64,000 nucleotides of DNA from Gibbula magus. Taxonomy: Eukaryota > Mollusca > Gastropoda > Trochida > Trochidae. This document shows positions 21,771 through 33,305 of the stretch, piece after piece; the first letter of the stretch is position 1, and the number at the start of each line of letters is the position of its first letter. The notes below the pieces were generated by a model. It searched no databases. It saw only the letters and a list, made by a program, of their open reading frames with translations, and was not told the origin of the DNA. Location of the stretch: positions 32,867,875 to 32,931,874 of the forward strand of contig OW388296.1 of NCBI GenBank assembly GCA_936450465.1, given 5' to 3'. The position numbers were made by a program, and so were the translations under genes.

Positions 21771-24165
21771 ATCCGAAATAACCATTCGATAGAACACAAG
21801 GTTATGAACATCTCAGCCAAGTTTGGTCCTGAAATATGCAGTTTGAAGAAAGTTATTAGCCTCGCTGTCAAGTAAAGTAGTTTGTGGTCTTCTTTGACTT
21901 AGAATAATTTCCGTGTTTTTCGGCCAAATTGGCTATCCGACTCTCTGTAAGAGTGAATATAGATTAAAAAGTAAGACAAATAGAGGGAATCCGAAATAAC
22001 CATTCGATAGAACACAAGGTTATGAACATCTCAGCCAAGTTTGGTCCTGAAATTTGCAGTTTGAAGAAAGTTATTAGCCTCGCTGTCAAGTAATGTAGTT
22101 TGTGGTCTTCTCTGACTTAGAATAATTTCTGTGTTTTTGGGCCAAATTGGCTATGCGACTCTCTGTAAGAGTGAATATAGATTAAAAAGTAAGACAGATA
22201 GAGGAAATCCGAAATAACCATTCGATAGAACACAAGGTTATGAACATCTCAGCCAAGTTTGGTCCTGAAATATGCAGTTTGAAGAAAGTTATTAGCCTCG
22301 CTGTCAAGTGATGTAGATTGTGGTCTTCTCTGACTTAGAATAATTTCCGTGTTTTGGGGCCAAATTGGCTATGCGACTCTCTGTAAGAGTGAATATAGAT
22401 TAAAAACTAAGACAGATAGAGGAAATCCGAAATAACCATTCGATAGAACACAAGGTTATGAACATCTCAGCCAAGTGTTGTCCTGAAATATGCAGTTTGA
22501 AGAAAGTTATTAGCCTCGCTGTCAAGTAATGTAGTTTGGGCTCGTCTTTGACTTAGAATAATTTCCGTGTTTTTCGGCCAAATTGGGTCTGCGACTCTGT
22601 AAGAGTGAATATAGATTAAAAAGTAAGACAGATAGAGGAAATCCGAAATAACCATTCGACAGAACACAAGGTAATGAACATCTCAGCCAAGTTTAGTCCT
22701 GAAATATGCAGTTTGAAAAAAGTTATTAGCCTTGCTGTCAAGTTATGTAGTTTGTGGTCTTCTTTGACTTAGAATAATTTCCGTGTTTTGGGGCCAAATT
22801 GGCTATGCGACTCTCTGTAAGAGTGAATATAGATTAAAAAGTAAGACAGATAGAGGGAATCCGAAATAACCATTCGATAGAACACAATTTTATAACATCT
22901 CAGCAAAGTTTGGTCCTGAAATATGCAGTTTGAAGAAAGTTATTAGCCTCGCTGTCAAGTAAAGTAGTTTGTGGTCTTCTTTGACTTAGAATAATTTCCG
23001 TGTTTTTCGGCCAAATTGGCTATGCGACTATCTGTAAGAGTGAATATAGATTAAAAAGTAAGACAGATAGAGGAAATCCGAAATAACCATTCGATAGAAC
23101 ACAAGGTTATGAACATCTCAGCCAAGTTTGGTCCTGAAATATGCAGTTTGAAGAAAGTTATTAGCCTCGCTGTCAAGTAATGTAGTTTGTGGTCTTCTTT
23201 GACTTAGAATAATTTCCGTGTTTTTGGGCCAAATTGGTTATGCGACTCTCTGTAAGAGTGAATATAGATTAAAAAGTAAGACAGATAGATTAAATCCGAA
23301 ATAACCATTCGATAGAACACAAGGTAATGAACATCTCAGCCAAGTTTGGTCCTGAAATATGCAGTTTGAAAAAAGTTATTAGCCTTACTGTCAAGTAATG
23401 TAGTTTGTGGTCTTCTTTGACTTAGAATAATTTCCGTGTTTTGGGGCCAAATTGGCTATGCGACTCTCTGTAAGAGTGAATATAGATTAAAAAGTAAGAC
23501 AGATAGAGGGAATCCGAAATAACCATTCGATAGAACACAAGGTTATGAACATCTCAGCCAAGTTTGGTCCTGAAATATGCAGTTTGAAGAAAGTTATTAG
23601 CCTCGCTGTCAAGTAATGTAGTTTGTGGTCTTCTTTGACTTAGAATAATGTCTGTGTTTTTGGGCCAAATTGGCTATGCGACTCTCTGTAAGAGTGAATA
23701 TAGATTAAAAAGTAAGACAGATAGAGGAAATCCGAAATAACCATTCGATAGAACACAAGGTTATGAACATCTCAGCCAAGTTTGGTCCTGAAATATGCAG
23801 TTTGAAGAAAGTTAATAGCCTCGCTGTCAAGTAATGTAGTTTGTGGTCTTCTTTGACTTAGAATAATTTCCGTGTTTTTCGGCCAAATTGGCTATGCGAC
23901 TCTCTGTAAGAGTGTATATAGATTAAAAAGTAAGACAGATAGAGGAAATCCGAAATAACCATTCGATAGAACACAAGGTAATGAACATCTCAGCCAAGTT
24001 TGGTCCTGAAATTTGCAGTTTGAAAAAAGTTATTAGCCTTACTGTCAAGTAATGTAGTTTGTGGTCTTCTTTGACTTAGAATAATTTCCGTGTTTTGGGG
24101 CCAAATTGGCTATGCGACTCTCTGTAAGAGTGGATATAGATTAAAAAGTAAGACAGATAGAGGGA
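21771..24165 (+). repeat. 11-unit block of 2395 bp, copy 1
   Basis: Eleven units, one of 216 bp (22425-22640) and one of 217 bp (22859-23075). Class markers in order: aaagtag/ctatccg/acaaatag; gaaatttgcag/tctgtg; gtgatgtagattg/aaactaag; gggctcg/gggtctgcg; gacagaac/tttagtcc/gttatgtag; aattttataac/gactatctg; ggttatg/gattaaatcc; ccttactg/ggggcc; aatgtctg; gttaatagcc/gtgtatatag; gaaatttgcag/ccttactg/gtggatatag. The same series follows at once in copy 2. Confidence 0.9.
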
Positions 24166-26560
24166 ATCCGAAATAACCATTCGATAGAACACAAGGTTAT
24201 GAACATCTCAGCCAAGTTTGGTCCTGAAATATGCAGTTTGAAGAAAGTTATTAGCCTCGCTGTCAAGTAAAGTAGTTTGTGGTCTTCTTTGACTTAGAAT
24301 AATTTCCGTGTTTTTCGGCCAAATTGGCTATCCGACTCTCTGTAAGAGTGAATATAGATTAAAAAGTAAGACAAATAGAGGGAATCCGAAATAACCATTC
24401 GATAGAACACAAGGTTATGAACATCTCAGCCAAGTTTGGTCCTGAAATTTGCAGTTTGAAGAAAGTTATTAGCCTCGCTGTCAAGTAATGTAGTTTGTGG
24501 TCTTCTCTGACTTAGAATAATTTCTGTGTTTTTGGGCCAAATTGGCTATGCGACTCTCTGTAAGAGTGAATATAGATTAAAAAGTAAGACAGATAGAGGA
24601 AATCCGAAATAACCATTCGATAGAACACAAGGTTATGAACATCTCAGCCAAGTTTGGTCCTGAAATATGCAGTTTGAAGAAAGTTATTAGCCTCGCTGTC
24701 AAGTGATGTAGATTGTGGTCTTCTCTGACTTAGAATAATTTCCGTGTTTTGGGGCCAAATTGGCTATGCGACTCTCTGTAAGAGTGAATATAGATTAAAA
24801 ACTAAGACAGATAGAGGAAATCCGAAATAACCATTCGATAGAACACAAGGTTATGAACATCTCAGCCAAGTGTTGTCCTGAAATATGCAGTTTGAAGAAA
24901 GTTATTAGCCTCGCTGTCAAGTAATGTAGTTTGGGCTCGTCTTTGACTTAGAATAATTTCCGTGTTTTTCGGCCAAATTGGGTCTGCGACTCTGTAAGAG
25001 TGAATATAGATTAAAAAGTAAGACAGATAGAGGAAATCCGAAATAACCATTCGACAGAACACAAGGTAATGAACATCTCAGCCAAGTTTAGTCCTGAAAT
25101 ATGCAGTTTGAAAAAAGTTATTAGCCTTGCTGTCAAGTTATGTAGTTTGTGGTCTTCTTTGACTTAGAATAATTTCCGTGTTTTGGGGCCAAATTGGCTA
25201 TGCGACTCTCTGTAAGAGTGAATATAGATTAAAAAGTAAGACAGATAGAGGGAATCCGAAATAACCATTCGATAGAACACAATTTTATAACATCTCAGCA
25301 AAGTTTGGTCCTGAAATATGCAGTTTGAAGAAAGTTATTAGCCTCGCTGTCAAGTAAAGTAGTTTGTGGTCTTCTTTGACTTAGAATAATTTCCGTGTTT
25401 TTCGGCCAAATTGGCTATGCGACTATCTGTAAGAGTGAATATAGATTAAAAAGTAAGACAGATAGAGGAAATCCGAAATAACCATTCGATAGAACACAAG
25501 GTTATGAACATCTCAGCCAAGTTTGGTCCTGAAATATGCAGTTTGAAGAAAGTTATTAGCCTCGCTGTCAAGTAATGTAGTTTGTGGTCTTCTTTGACTT
25601 AGAATAATTTCCGTGTTTTTGGGCCAAATTGGTTATGCGACTCTCTGTAAGAGTGAATATAGATTAAAAAGTAAGACGGATAGATTAAATCCGAAATAAC
25701 CATTCGATAGAACACAAGGTAATGAACATCTCAGCCAAGTTTGGTCCTGAAATATGCAGTTTGAAAAAAGTTATTAGCCTTACTGTCAAGTAATGTAGTT
25801 TGTGGTCTTCTTTGACTTAGAATAATTTCCGTGTTTTGGGGCCAAATTGGCTATGCGACTCTCTGTAAGAGTGAATATAGATTAAAAAGTAAGACAGATA
25901 GAGGGAATCCGAAATAACCATTCGATAGAACACAAGGTTATGAACATCTCAGCCAAGTTTGGTCCTGAAATATGCAGTTTGAAGAAAGTTATTAGCCTCG
26001 CTGTCAAGTAATGTAGTTTGTGGTCTTCTTTGACTTAGAATAATGTCTGTGTTTTTGGGCCAAATTGGCTATGCGACTCTCTGTAAGAGTGAATATAGAT
26101 TAAAAAGTAAGACAGATAGAGGAAATCCGAAATAACCATTCGATAGAACACAAGGTTATGAACATCTCAGCCAAGTTTGGTCCTGAAATATGCAGTTTGA
26201 AGAAAGTTAATAGCCTCGCTGTCAAGTAATGTAGTTTGTGGTCTTCTTTGACTTAGAATAATTTCCGTGTTTTTCGGCCAAATTGGCTATGCGACTCTCT
26301 GTAAGAGTGTATATAGATTAAAAAGTAAGACAGATAGAGGAAATCCGAAATAACCATTCGATAGAACACAAGGTAATGAACATCTCAGCCAAGTTTGGTC
26401 CTGAAATTTGCAGTTTGAAAAAAGTTATTAGCCTTACTGTCAAGTAATGTAGTTTGTGGTCTTCTTTGACTTAGAATAATTTCCGTGTTTTGGGGCCAAA
26501 TTGGCTATGCGACTCTCTGTAAGAGTGGATATAGATTAAAAAGTAAGACAGATAGAGGGA
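24166..26560 (+). repeat. 11-unit block of 2395 bp, copy 2
   Basis: Tandem repeat of 21771-24165 at an offset of exactly 2395 bp, with unit order, the 216-bp unit and the 217-bp unit all conserved. The only difference seen by eye is at 25678, g (gacggatag) against a at 23283 (gacagatag). After 26560 the third repeat starts with a different unit (ccaaatgttg), so the series is broken. Confidence 0.9.
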
Positions 26561-26994
26561 ATCCGAAATAACCATTCGATAGAACACAAGGTTATGAACA
26601 TCTCAGCCAAATGTTGTCCTGAAATATGCAGTTTGAAGAAAGTTATTAGCCTCGCTGTCAAGTAATGTAGTTTGGGCTCGTCTTTGACTTAGAATAATTG
26701 CAGTGTTTTTCGGCCAAATTGGCTCTGCGACTCTGTAAGAGTGTATATAGATTAAAAAGTAAGACAGATAGAGGAAATCCGAAATAACCATTCGATAGAA
26801 CACAAGGTAATGAACATCTCAGCCAAGTTTGGTCCTGAAATTTGCAGTTTGAAAAAAGTTATTAGCCTTACTGTCAAGTAATGTAGTTTGTGGTCTTCTT
26901 TGACTTAGAATAATTTCCGTGTTTTGGGGCCAAATTGGCTATGCGACTCTCTGTAAGAGTGAATATAGATTAAAAAGTAAGACAGATAGAGGGA
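26561..26994 (+). repeat. ccaaatgttg 216-bp unit and partner
   Basis: Unit 26561-26776 is a gggctcg/ctctgcg 216-bp unit with the private markers ccaaatgttg and aattgcagtg; unit 26777 carries gaaatttgcag, ccttactg and ggggcc. The pair and its upstream neighbours (about 26180-27015) recur at about 28357-29192, an offset of 2177 bp, with one visible difference (gagtgaat against gagggaat near 29132). Confidence 0.8.
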
Positions 26995-28083
26995 ATCCGA
27001 AATAACCATTCGATAGAACACAATTTTATAACATCTCAGCAAAGTTTGGTCCTGAAATATGCAGTTTGAAGAAAGTTATTAGCCTCGCTGTCAAGTAAAG
27101 TAGTTTGTGGTCTTCTTTGACTTAGAATAATTTCCGTGTTTTTCGGCCAAATTGGCTATGCGACTATCTGTAAGAGTGAATATAGATTAAAAAGTAAGAC
27201 AGATAGAGGAAATCCGAAATAACCATTCGATAGAACACAAGGTTATGAACATCTCAGCCAAGTTTGGTCCTGAAATATGCAGTTTGAAGAAAGTTATTAG
27301 CCTCGCTGTCAAGTAATGTAGTTTGTGGTCTTCTTTGACTTAGAATAATTTCCGTGTTTTTGGGCCAAATTGGTTATGCGACTCTCTGTAAGAGTGAATA
27401 TAGATTAAAAAGTAAGACTGATAGATTAAATCCGAAATAACCATTCGATAGAACACAAGGTAATGAACATCTCAGCCAAGTTTGGTCCTGAAATATGCAG
27501 TTTGAAAAAAGTTATTAGCCTTACTGTCAAGTAATGTAGTTTGTGGTCTTCTTTGACTTAGAATAATTTCCGTGTTTTGGGGCCAAATTGGCTATGCGAC
27601 TCTCTGTAAGAGTGAATATAGATTAAAAAGTAAGACAGATAGAGGGAATCCGAAATAACCATTCGATAGAACACAAGGTTATGAACATCTCAGCCAAGTT
27701 TGGTCCTGAAATATGCAGTTTGAAGAAAGTTATTAGCCTCGCTGTCAAGTAATGTAGTTTGTGGTCTTCTTTGACTTAGAATAATGTCTGTGTTTTTGGG
27801 CCAAATTGGCTATGCGACTCTCTGTAAGAGTGAATATAGATTAAAAAGTAAGACAGATAGAGGAAATCCGAAATAACCATTCGATAGAACACAAGGTTAT
27901 GAACATCTCAGCCAAGTTTGGTCCTGAAATATGCAGTTTGAAGAAAGTTATTAGCCTCGCTGTCAAGTAATGTAGTTTGTGGTCTTCTTTGCATTAGAAT
28001 AATTTCCGTGTTTTTCGGCCAAATTGGCTATGCGACATTCTGTAAGAGTGAATATAGATTAAAAAGTAAGACAGATAGAGGAA
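26995..28083 (+). repeat. Partial third copy of the 11-unit block
   Basis: Units 26995 (217 bp, aattttataac), 27212, 27430 and 27648 repeat 25254-26124 at an offset of 1741 bp. At 27419 the base is t (gactgatag), where the other two copies have a (23283) and g (25678). The series leaves the 11-unit order at 27866, where a gcattag/gacattc unit replaces gttaatagcc. Confidence 0.82.
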
Positions 28084-30479
28084 ATCCGAAATAACCATTC
28101 GATAGAACACAAGGTAATGAACATCTCAGCCAAGTTTGGTCCTGAAATTTGCAGTTTGAAGAAAGTTATAAGCCTCGCTGTCAAGTAATGTAGTTTGTGG
28201 TCTTCTTTGACTTAGAATAATTTCCGTGTTTTTGTGCCAAATTGGCTATGCGACTCTCTGTAAGAGTGAATATAGATTAAAAAGTAAGACAGATAGAGGG
28301 AATCCGAAATAGCCATTCGATAGAACACAAGGTTATGAACATCTCAGCAAAGTTTGGTCCTGAAATATGCAGTTTGAAGAAAGTTAATAGCCTCGCTGTC
28401 AAGTAATGTAGTTTGTGGTCTTCTTTGACTTAGAATAATTTCCGTGTTTTTCGGCCAAATTGGCTATGCGACTCTCTGTAAGAGTGTATATAGATTAAAA
28501 AGTAAGACAGATAGAGGAAATCCGAAATAACCATTCGATAGAACACAAGGTAATGAACATCTCAGCCAAGTTTGGTCCTGAAATTTGCAGTTTGAAAAAA
28601 GTTATTAGCCTTACTGTCAAGTAATGTAGTTTGTGGTCTTCTTTGACTTAGAATAATTTCCGTGTTTTGGGGCCAAATTGGCTATGCGACTCTCTGTAAG
28701 AGTGGATATAGATTAAAAAGTAAGACAGATAGAGGGAATCCGAAATAACCATTCGATAGAACACAAGGTTATGAACATCTCAGCCAAATGTTGTCCTGAA
28801 ATATGCAGTTTGAAGAAAGTTATTAGCCTCGCTGTCAAGTAATGTAGTTTGGGCTCGTCTTTGACTTAGAATAATTGCAGTGTTTTTCGGCCAAATTGGC
28901 TCTGCGACTCTGTAAGAGTGTATATAGATTAAAAAGTAAGACAGATAGAGGAAATCCGAAATAACCATTCGATAGAACACAAGGTAATGAACATCTCAGC
29001 CAAGTTTGGTCCTGAAATTTGCAGTTTGAAAAAAGTTATTAGCCTTACTGTCAAGTAATGTAGTTTGTGGTCTTCTTTGACTTAGAATAATTTCCGTGTT
29101 TTGGGGCCAAATTGGCTATGCGACTCTCTGTAAGAGGGAATATAGATTAAAAAGTAAGACAGATAGAGGGAATCCGAAATAACCATTCGATAGAACACAA
29201 GGTAATGAACATCTCAGCCAAGTTTGGTCCTGAAATTTGCAGTTTGAAGAAAGTTATAAGCCTCGCTGTCAAGTAATGTAGTTTGTGGTCTTCTTTGACT
29301 TAGAATAATTTCCGTGTTTTGGGGCCAAATTGGCTATGCGACTCTCTGTAAGAGTGAATATAGATTAAAAAGTAAGACAGATAGAGGGAATCCGAAATAG
29401 CCATTCGATAGAACACAAGGTTATGAACATCTCAGCAAAGTTTGGTCCTGAAATATGCAGTTTGAAGAAAGTTAATAGCCTCGCTGTCAAGTAATGTAGT
29501 TTGTGGTCTTCTTTGACTTAGAATAATTTCCGTGTTTTTCGGCCAAATTGGCTATGCGACTCTCTGTAAGAGTGAATATAGATTAAAAAGTAAGACAGAT
29601 AGAGGAAATCCGAAATAACCATTCGATAGAACACAAGGTAATGAACATCTCAGCCAAGTTTGGTCCTGAAATTTGCAGTTTGAAGAAAGTTATAAGCCTC
29701 GCTGTCAAGTAATGTAGTTTGTGGTCTTCTTTGACTTAGAATAATTTCCGTGTTTTTGTGCCAAATTGGCTATGCGACTCTCTGTAAGAGTGAATATAGA
29801 TTAAAAAGTAAGACAGATAGAGGGAATCCGAAATAGCCATTCGATAGAACACAAGGTTATGAACATCTCAGCAAAGTTTGGTCCTGAAATATGCAGTTTG
29901 AAGAAAGTTAATAGCCTCGCTGTCAAGTAATGTAGTTTGTGGTCTTCTTTGACTTAGAATAATTTCCGTGTTTTTCGGCCAAATTGGCTATGCGACTCTC
30001 TGTAAGAGTGTATATAGATTAAAAAGTAAGACAGATAGAGGAAATCCGAAATAACCATTCGATAGAACACAAGGTAATGAACATCTCAGCCAAGTTTGGT
30101 CCTGAAATTTGCAGTTTGAAAAAAGTTATTAGCCTTACTGTCAAGTAATGTAGTTTGTGGTCTTCTTTGACTTAGAATAATTTCCATGTTTTGGGGCCAA
30201 ATTGGCTATGCGACTCTCTGTAAGAGGGAATATAGATTAAAAAGTAAGACAGATAGAGGGAATCCGAAATAACCATTCGATAGAACACAAGGTAATGAAC
30301 ATCTCAGCCAAGTTTGGTCCTGAAATTTGCAGTTTGAAGAAAGTTATAAGCCTCGCTGTCAAGTAATGTAGTTTGTGGTCTTCTTTGACTTAGAATAATT
30401 TCCGTGTTTTGGGGCCAAATTGGCTATGCGACTCTCTGTAAGAGTGAATATAGATAAAAAAGTAAGACAGATAGAGGAA
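28084..30479 (+). repeat. Eleven units with a 2-unit alternation
   Basis: The pair ttataagcc unit plus aatagcc/agcaaag/gttaatagcc unit occurs at 28084-28519, 29172-29607 and 29608-30043. The pair gaaaaaag/ccttactg/ggggcc/gagggaat plus ttataagcc/ggggcc occurs at 28954-29389 and 30044-30479, an offset of 1090 bp. The third-position segment alternates between tttgtgcc and ggggcc in otherwise like units (29608 and 29172), which suggests short exchange tracts. Confidence 0.75.
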
Positions 30480-30913
30480 ATCCGAAATAACCATTCGATA
30501 GAACACAAGGTTAAGAATATCTCAGCAAAGTTTGGTCCTGAAATATGCAGTTTGAAGAAAGTTATTAGCCTCGCTGTCAAGTAATGTAGTTTGTGGTCTT
30601 CTTTGACTTAGAATAATTTCCGTGTTTTTGTGCCAAATTGGCTATGCGACTCTCTGTAAGAGTGAATATAGATTAAAAAGTAAGACAGATAGAGGAAATC
30701 CGAAATAACCATTCGATAGAACACAAGGTAATGAACATCTCAGCCAAGTTTGGTCCTGAAATATGCAGTTTGAAGAAAGTTATTAGCCTCGCTGTCAAGT
30801 AATGTAGTTTGTGGTCTTCTTTGACTTAGAATAATTTCCGTGTTTTTGGGACAAATTGGCTCTGCGACTCTGTAAGAGTGAATATAGATTAAAAAGTAAG
30901 ACAGATAGAGGAA
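30480..30913 (+). repeat. Two transitional units
   Basis: Unit 30480 has 'ggttaagaatatctc', two changes in a normally constant segment, together with agcaaag and tttgtgcc. Unit 30698-30913 is a 216-bp unit with gggacaaattgg, the first of this class, which becomes a regular member (h11) of the HOR from 33306 on. Confidence 0.7.
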
Positions 30914-31783
30914 ATCCGAAATAACCATTCGATAGAACACAAGGTTATGAACATCTCAGCCAAGTTTGGTCCTGAAATATGCAGTTTGAAGAAAGTTATT
31001 AGCCTCGCTGTCAAGTAATGTAGTTTGTGGTCTTCTTTGCATTAGAATAATTTCCGTGTTTTTCGGCCAAATTGGCTATGCGACTCTCTGTAAGAGTGAA
31101 TATAGATTAAAAAGTAAGACAGATAGAGGAATTCCGAAATAACCATTCGATAGAACACAAGGTAATGAACATCTCAGCCAAGTTTGGTCCTGAAATATGC
31201 AGTTTGAAGAAAGTTATAAGCCTCGCTGTCAAGTAATGTTGTTTGTGGTCTTCTTTGACTTAGAATAATTTCCGTGTTTTTGGGCCAAATTGGCTATGCG
31301 ACTCTCTGTAAGAGTGAATATAGATTAAAAAGTAAGACAGATAGAGGAAATCCGAAATAACCATTCGATAGAACACAAGGTTATGAACATCTCAGCCAAG
31401 ATTGGTCCTGAAATATGCAGTTTGAAGAAAGTTATTAGCCTCGCTGTCAAGTAATGTAGTTTGTGGCCTTCTCTGACTTAAAATAATTTCCGTGTTTTTC
31501 GGCCAAATTGGCTATGCGACTCTGTAAGAGTGAATATAGATTAAAAAGTAAGACAGATAGAGGAAATCCGAAATAACCATTCGATAGAACACAAGGTAAT
31601 GAACATCTCAGCCAAGTTTGGTCCTGAAATATGCAGTTTGAAGAAAGTTATTAGCCTCGCTGTCAAGTAATGTAGTTTGTGGTCTTCTTTGACTTAGAAT
31701 AATTTCCGTGTTTTTGGGCCAAATTGGCTATGCGACTCTCTGTAAGAGTGAATATAGATTAAAAAGTAAGACAGATAGAGGAA
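30914..31783 (+). repeat. 4-unit block of 870 bp, copy 1
   Basis: Units: gcattag (but with the normal gactctctg), ending in a gaattc site; ttataagcc/gtaatgttg; aagattgg/gtggcctt/ttaaaata (216 bp, ctatgcg type); ggtaatg/gggcc. The aagattgg and gtggcctt markers were seen only here and in copy 2. Confidence 0.87.
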
Positions 31784-32653
31784 ATCCGAAATAACCATTC
31801 GATAGAACACAAGGTTATGAACATCTCAGCCAAGTTTGGTCCTGAAATATGCAGTTTGAAGAAAGTTATTAGCCTCGCTGTCAAGTAATGTAGTTTGTGG
31901 TCTTCTTTGCATTAGAATAATTTCCGTGTTTTTCGGCCAAATTGGCTATGCGACTCTCTGTAAGAGTGAATATAGATTAAAAAGTAAGACAGATAGAGGA
32001 ATTCCGAAATAACCATTCGATAGAACACAAGGTAATGAACATCTCAGCCAAGTTTGGTCCTGAAATATGCAGTTTGAAGAAAGTTATAAGCCTCGCTGTC
32101 AAGTAATGTTGTTTGTGGTCTTCTTTGACTTAGAATAATTTCCGTGTTTTTGGGCCAAATTGGCTATGCGACTCTCTGTAAGAGTGAATATAGATTAAAA
32201 AGTAAGACAGATAGAGGAAATCCGAAATAACCATTCGATAGAACACAAGGTTATGAACATCTCAGCCAAGATTGGTCCTGAAATATGCAGTTTGAAGAAA
32301 GTTATTAGCCTCGCTGTCAAGTAATGTAGTTTGTGGCCTTCTCTGACTTAAAATAATTTCCGTGTTTTTCGGCCAAATTGGCTATGCGACTCTGTAAGAG
32401 TGAATATAGATTAAAAAGTAAGACAGATAGAGGAAATCCGAAATAACCATTCGATAGAACACAAGGTAATGAACATCTCAGCCAAGTTTGGTCCTGAAAT
32501 ATGCAGTTTGAAGAAAGTTATTAGCCTCGCTGTCAAGTAATGTAGTTTGTGGTCTTCTTTGACTTAGAATAATTTCCGTGTTTTTGGGCCAAATTGGCTA
32601 TGCGACTCTCTGTAAGAGTGAATATAGATTAAAAAGTAAGACAGATAGAGGGA
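31784..32653 (+). repeat. 4-unit block of 870 bp, copy 2
   Basis: Tandem repeat of 30914-31783 with every rare marker kept, including the gaattc site (31999 against 31129), aagattgg (32269 against 31399) and gtggcctt (32335 against 31465). The only difference seen by eye is at the last boundary (agagggaatcc against agaggaaatcc). Confidence 0.88.
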
Positions 32654-33305
32654 ATCCGAAATAACCATTCGATAGAACACAAGGTAATGAACATCTCAGC
32701 CAAGTTTGGTCCTGAAATTTGCAGTTTGAAGAAAGTTATAAGCCTCGCTGTCAAGTAATGTAGTTTGTGGTCTTCTTTGACTTAGAATAATTTCCGTGTT
32801 TTTGTGCCAAATTGGCTATGCGACTCTCTGTAAGAGTGAATATAGATTAAAAAGTAAGACAGATAGAGGAAATCCGAAATAACCATTCGATAGAACACAA
32901 GGTAATGAACATCTCAGCCAAGTTTGGTCCTGAAATATGCAGTTTGAAGAAAGTTATTAGCCTCGCTGTCAAGTAATGTAGTTTGTGGTCTTCTTTGACT
33001 TAGAATAATTTCCGTGTTTTTGTGCCAAATTGGCTATGCGACTCTCTGTAAGAGTGGATATAGATTAAAAAGTAAGACAGATAGAGGGAATCCGAAATAA
33101 CCATTCGATAGAACACAAGGTAATGAACATCTCAGCCAAGTTTGGTCCTGAAATATGCAGTTTGAAGAAAGTTATTAGCCTCGCTGTCAAGTAATGTAGT
33201 TTGTGGTCTTCTTTGACTTAGAATAATTTCTGTGTTTTTGGGCCAAATTGGCTCTGCGACTCTGTAAGAGTGAATATAGATTAAAAAGTAAGACAGATAG
33301 AGGAA
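32654..33305 (+). repeat. Three units leading into the 11-unit HOR
   Basis: A ttataagcc/tttgtgcc unit, a tttgtgcc/gtggatatag unit (class h10) and a 216-bp unit (class h11, here with gggcc rather than gggac). They place the HOR phase so that h1 begins at 33306. Confidence 0.75.
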
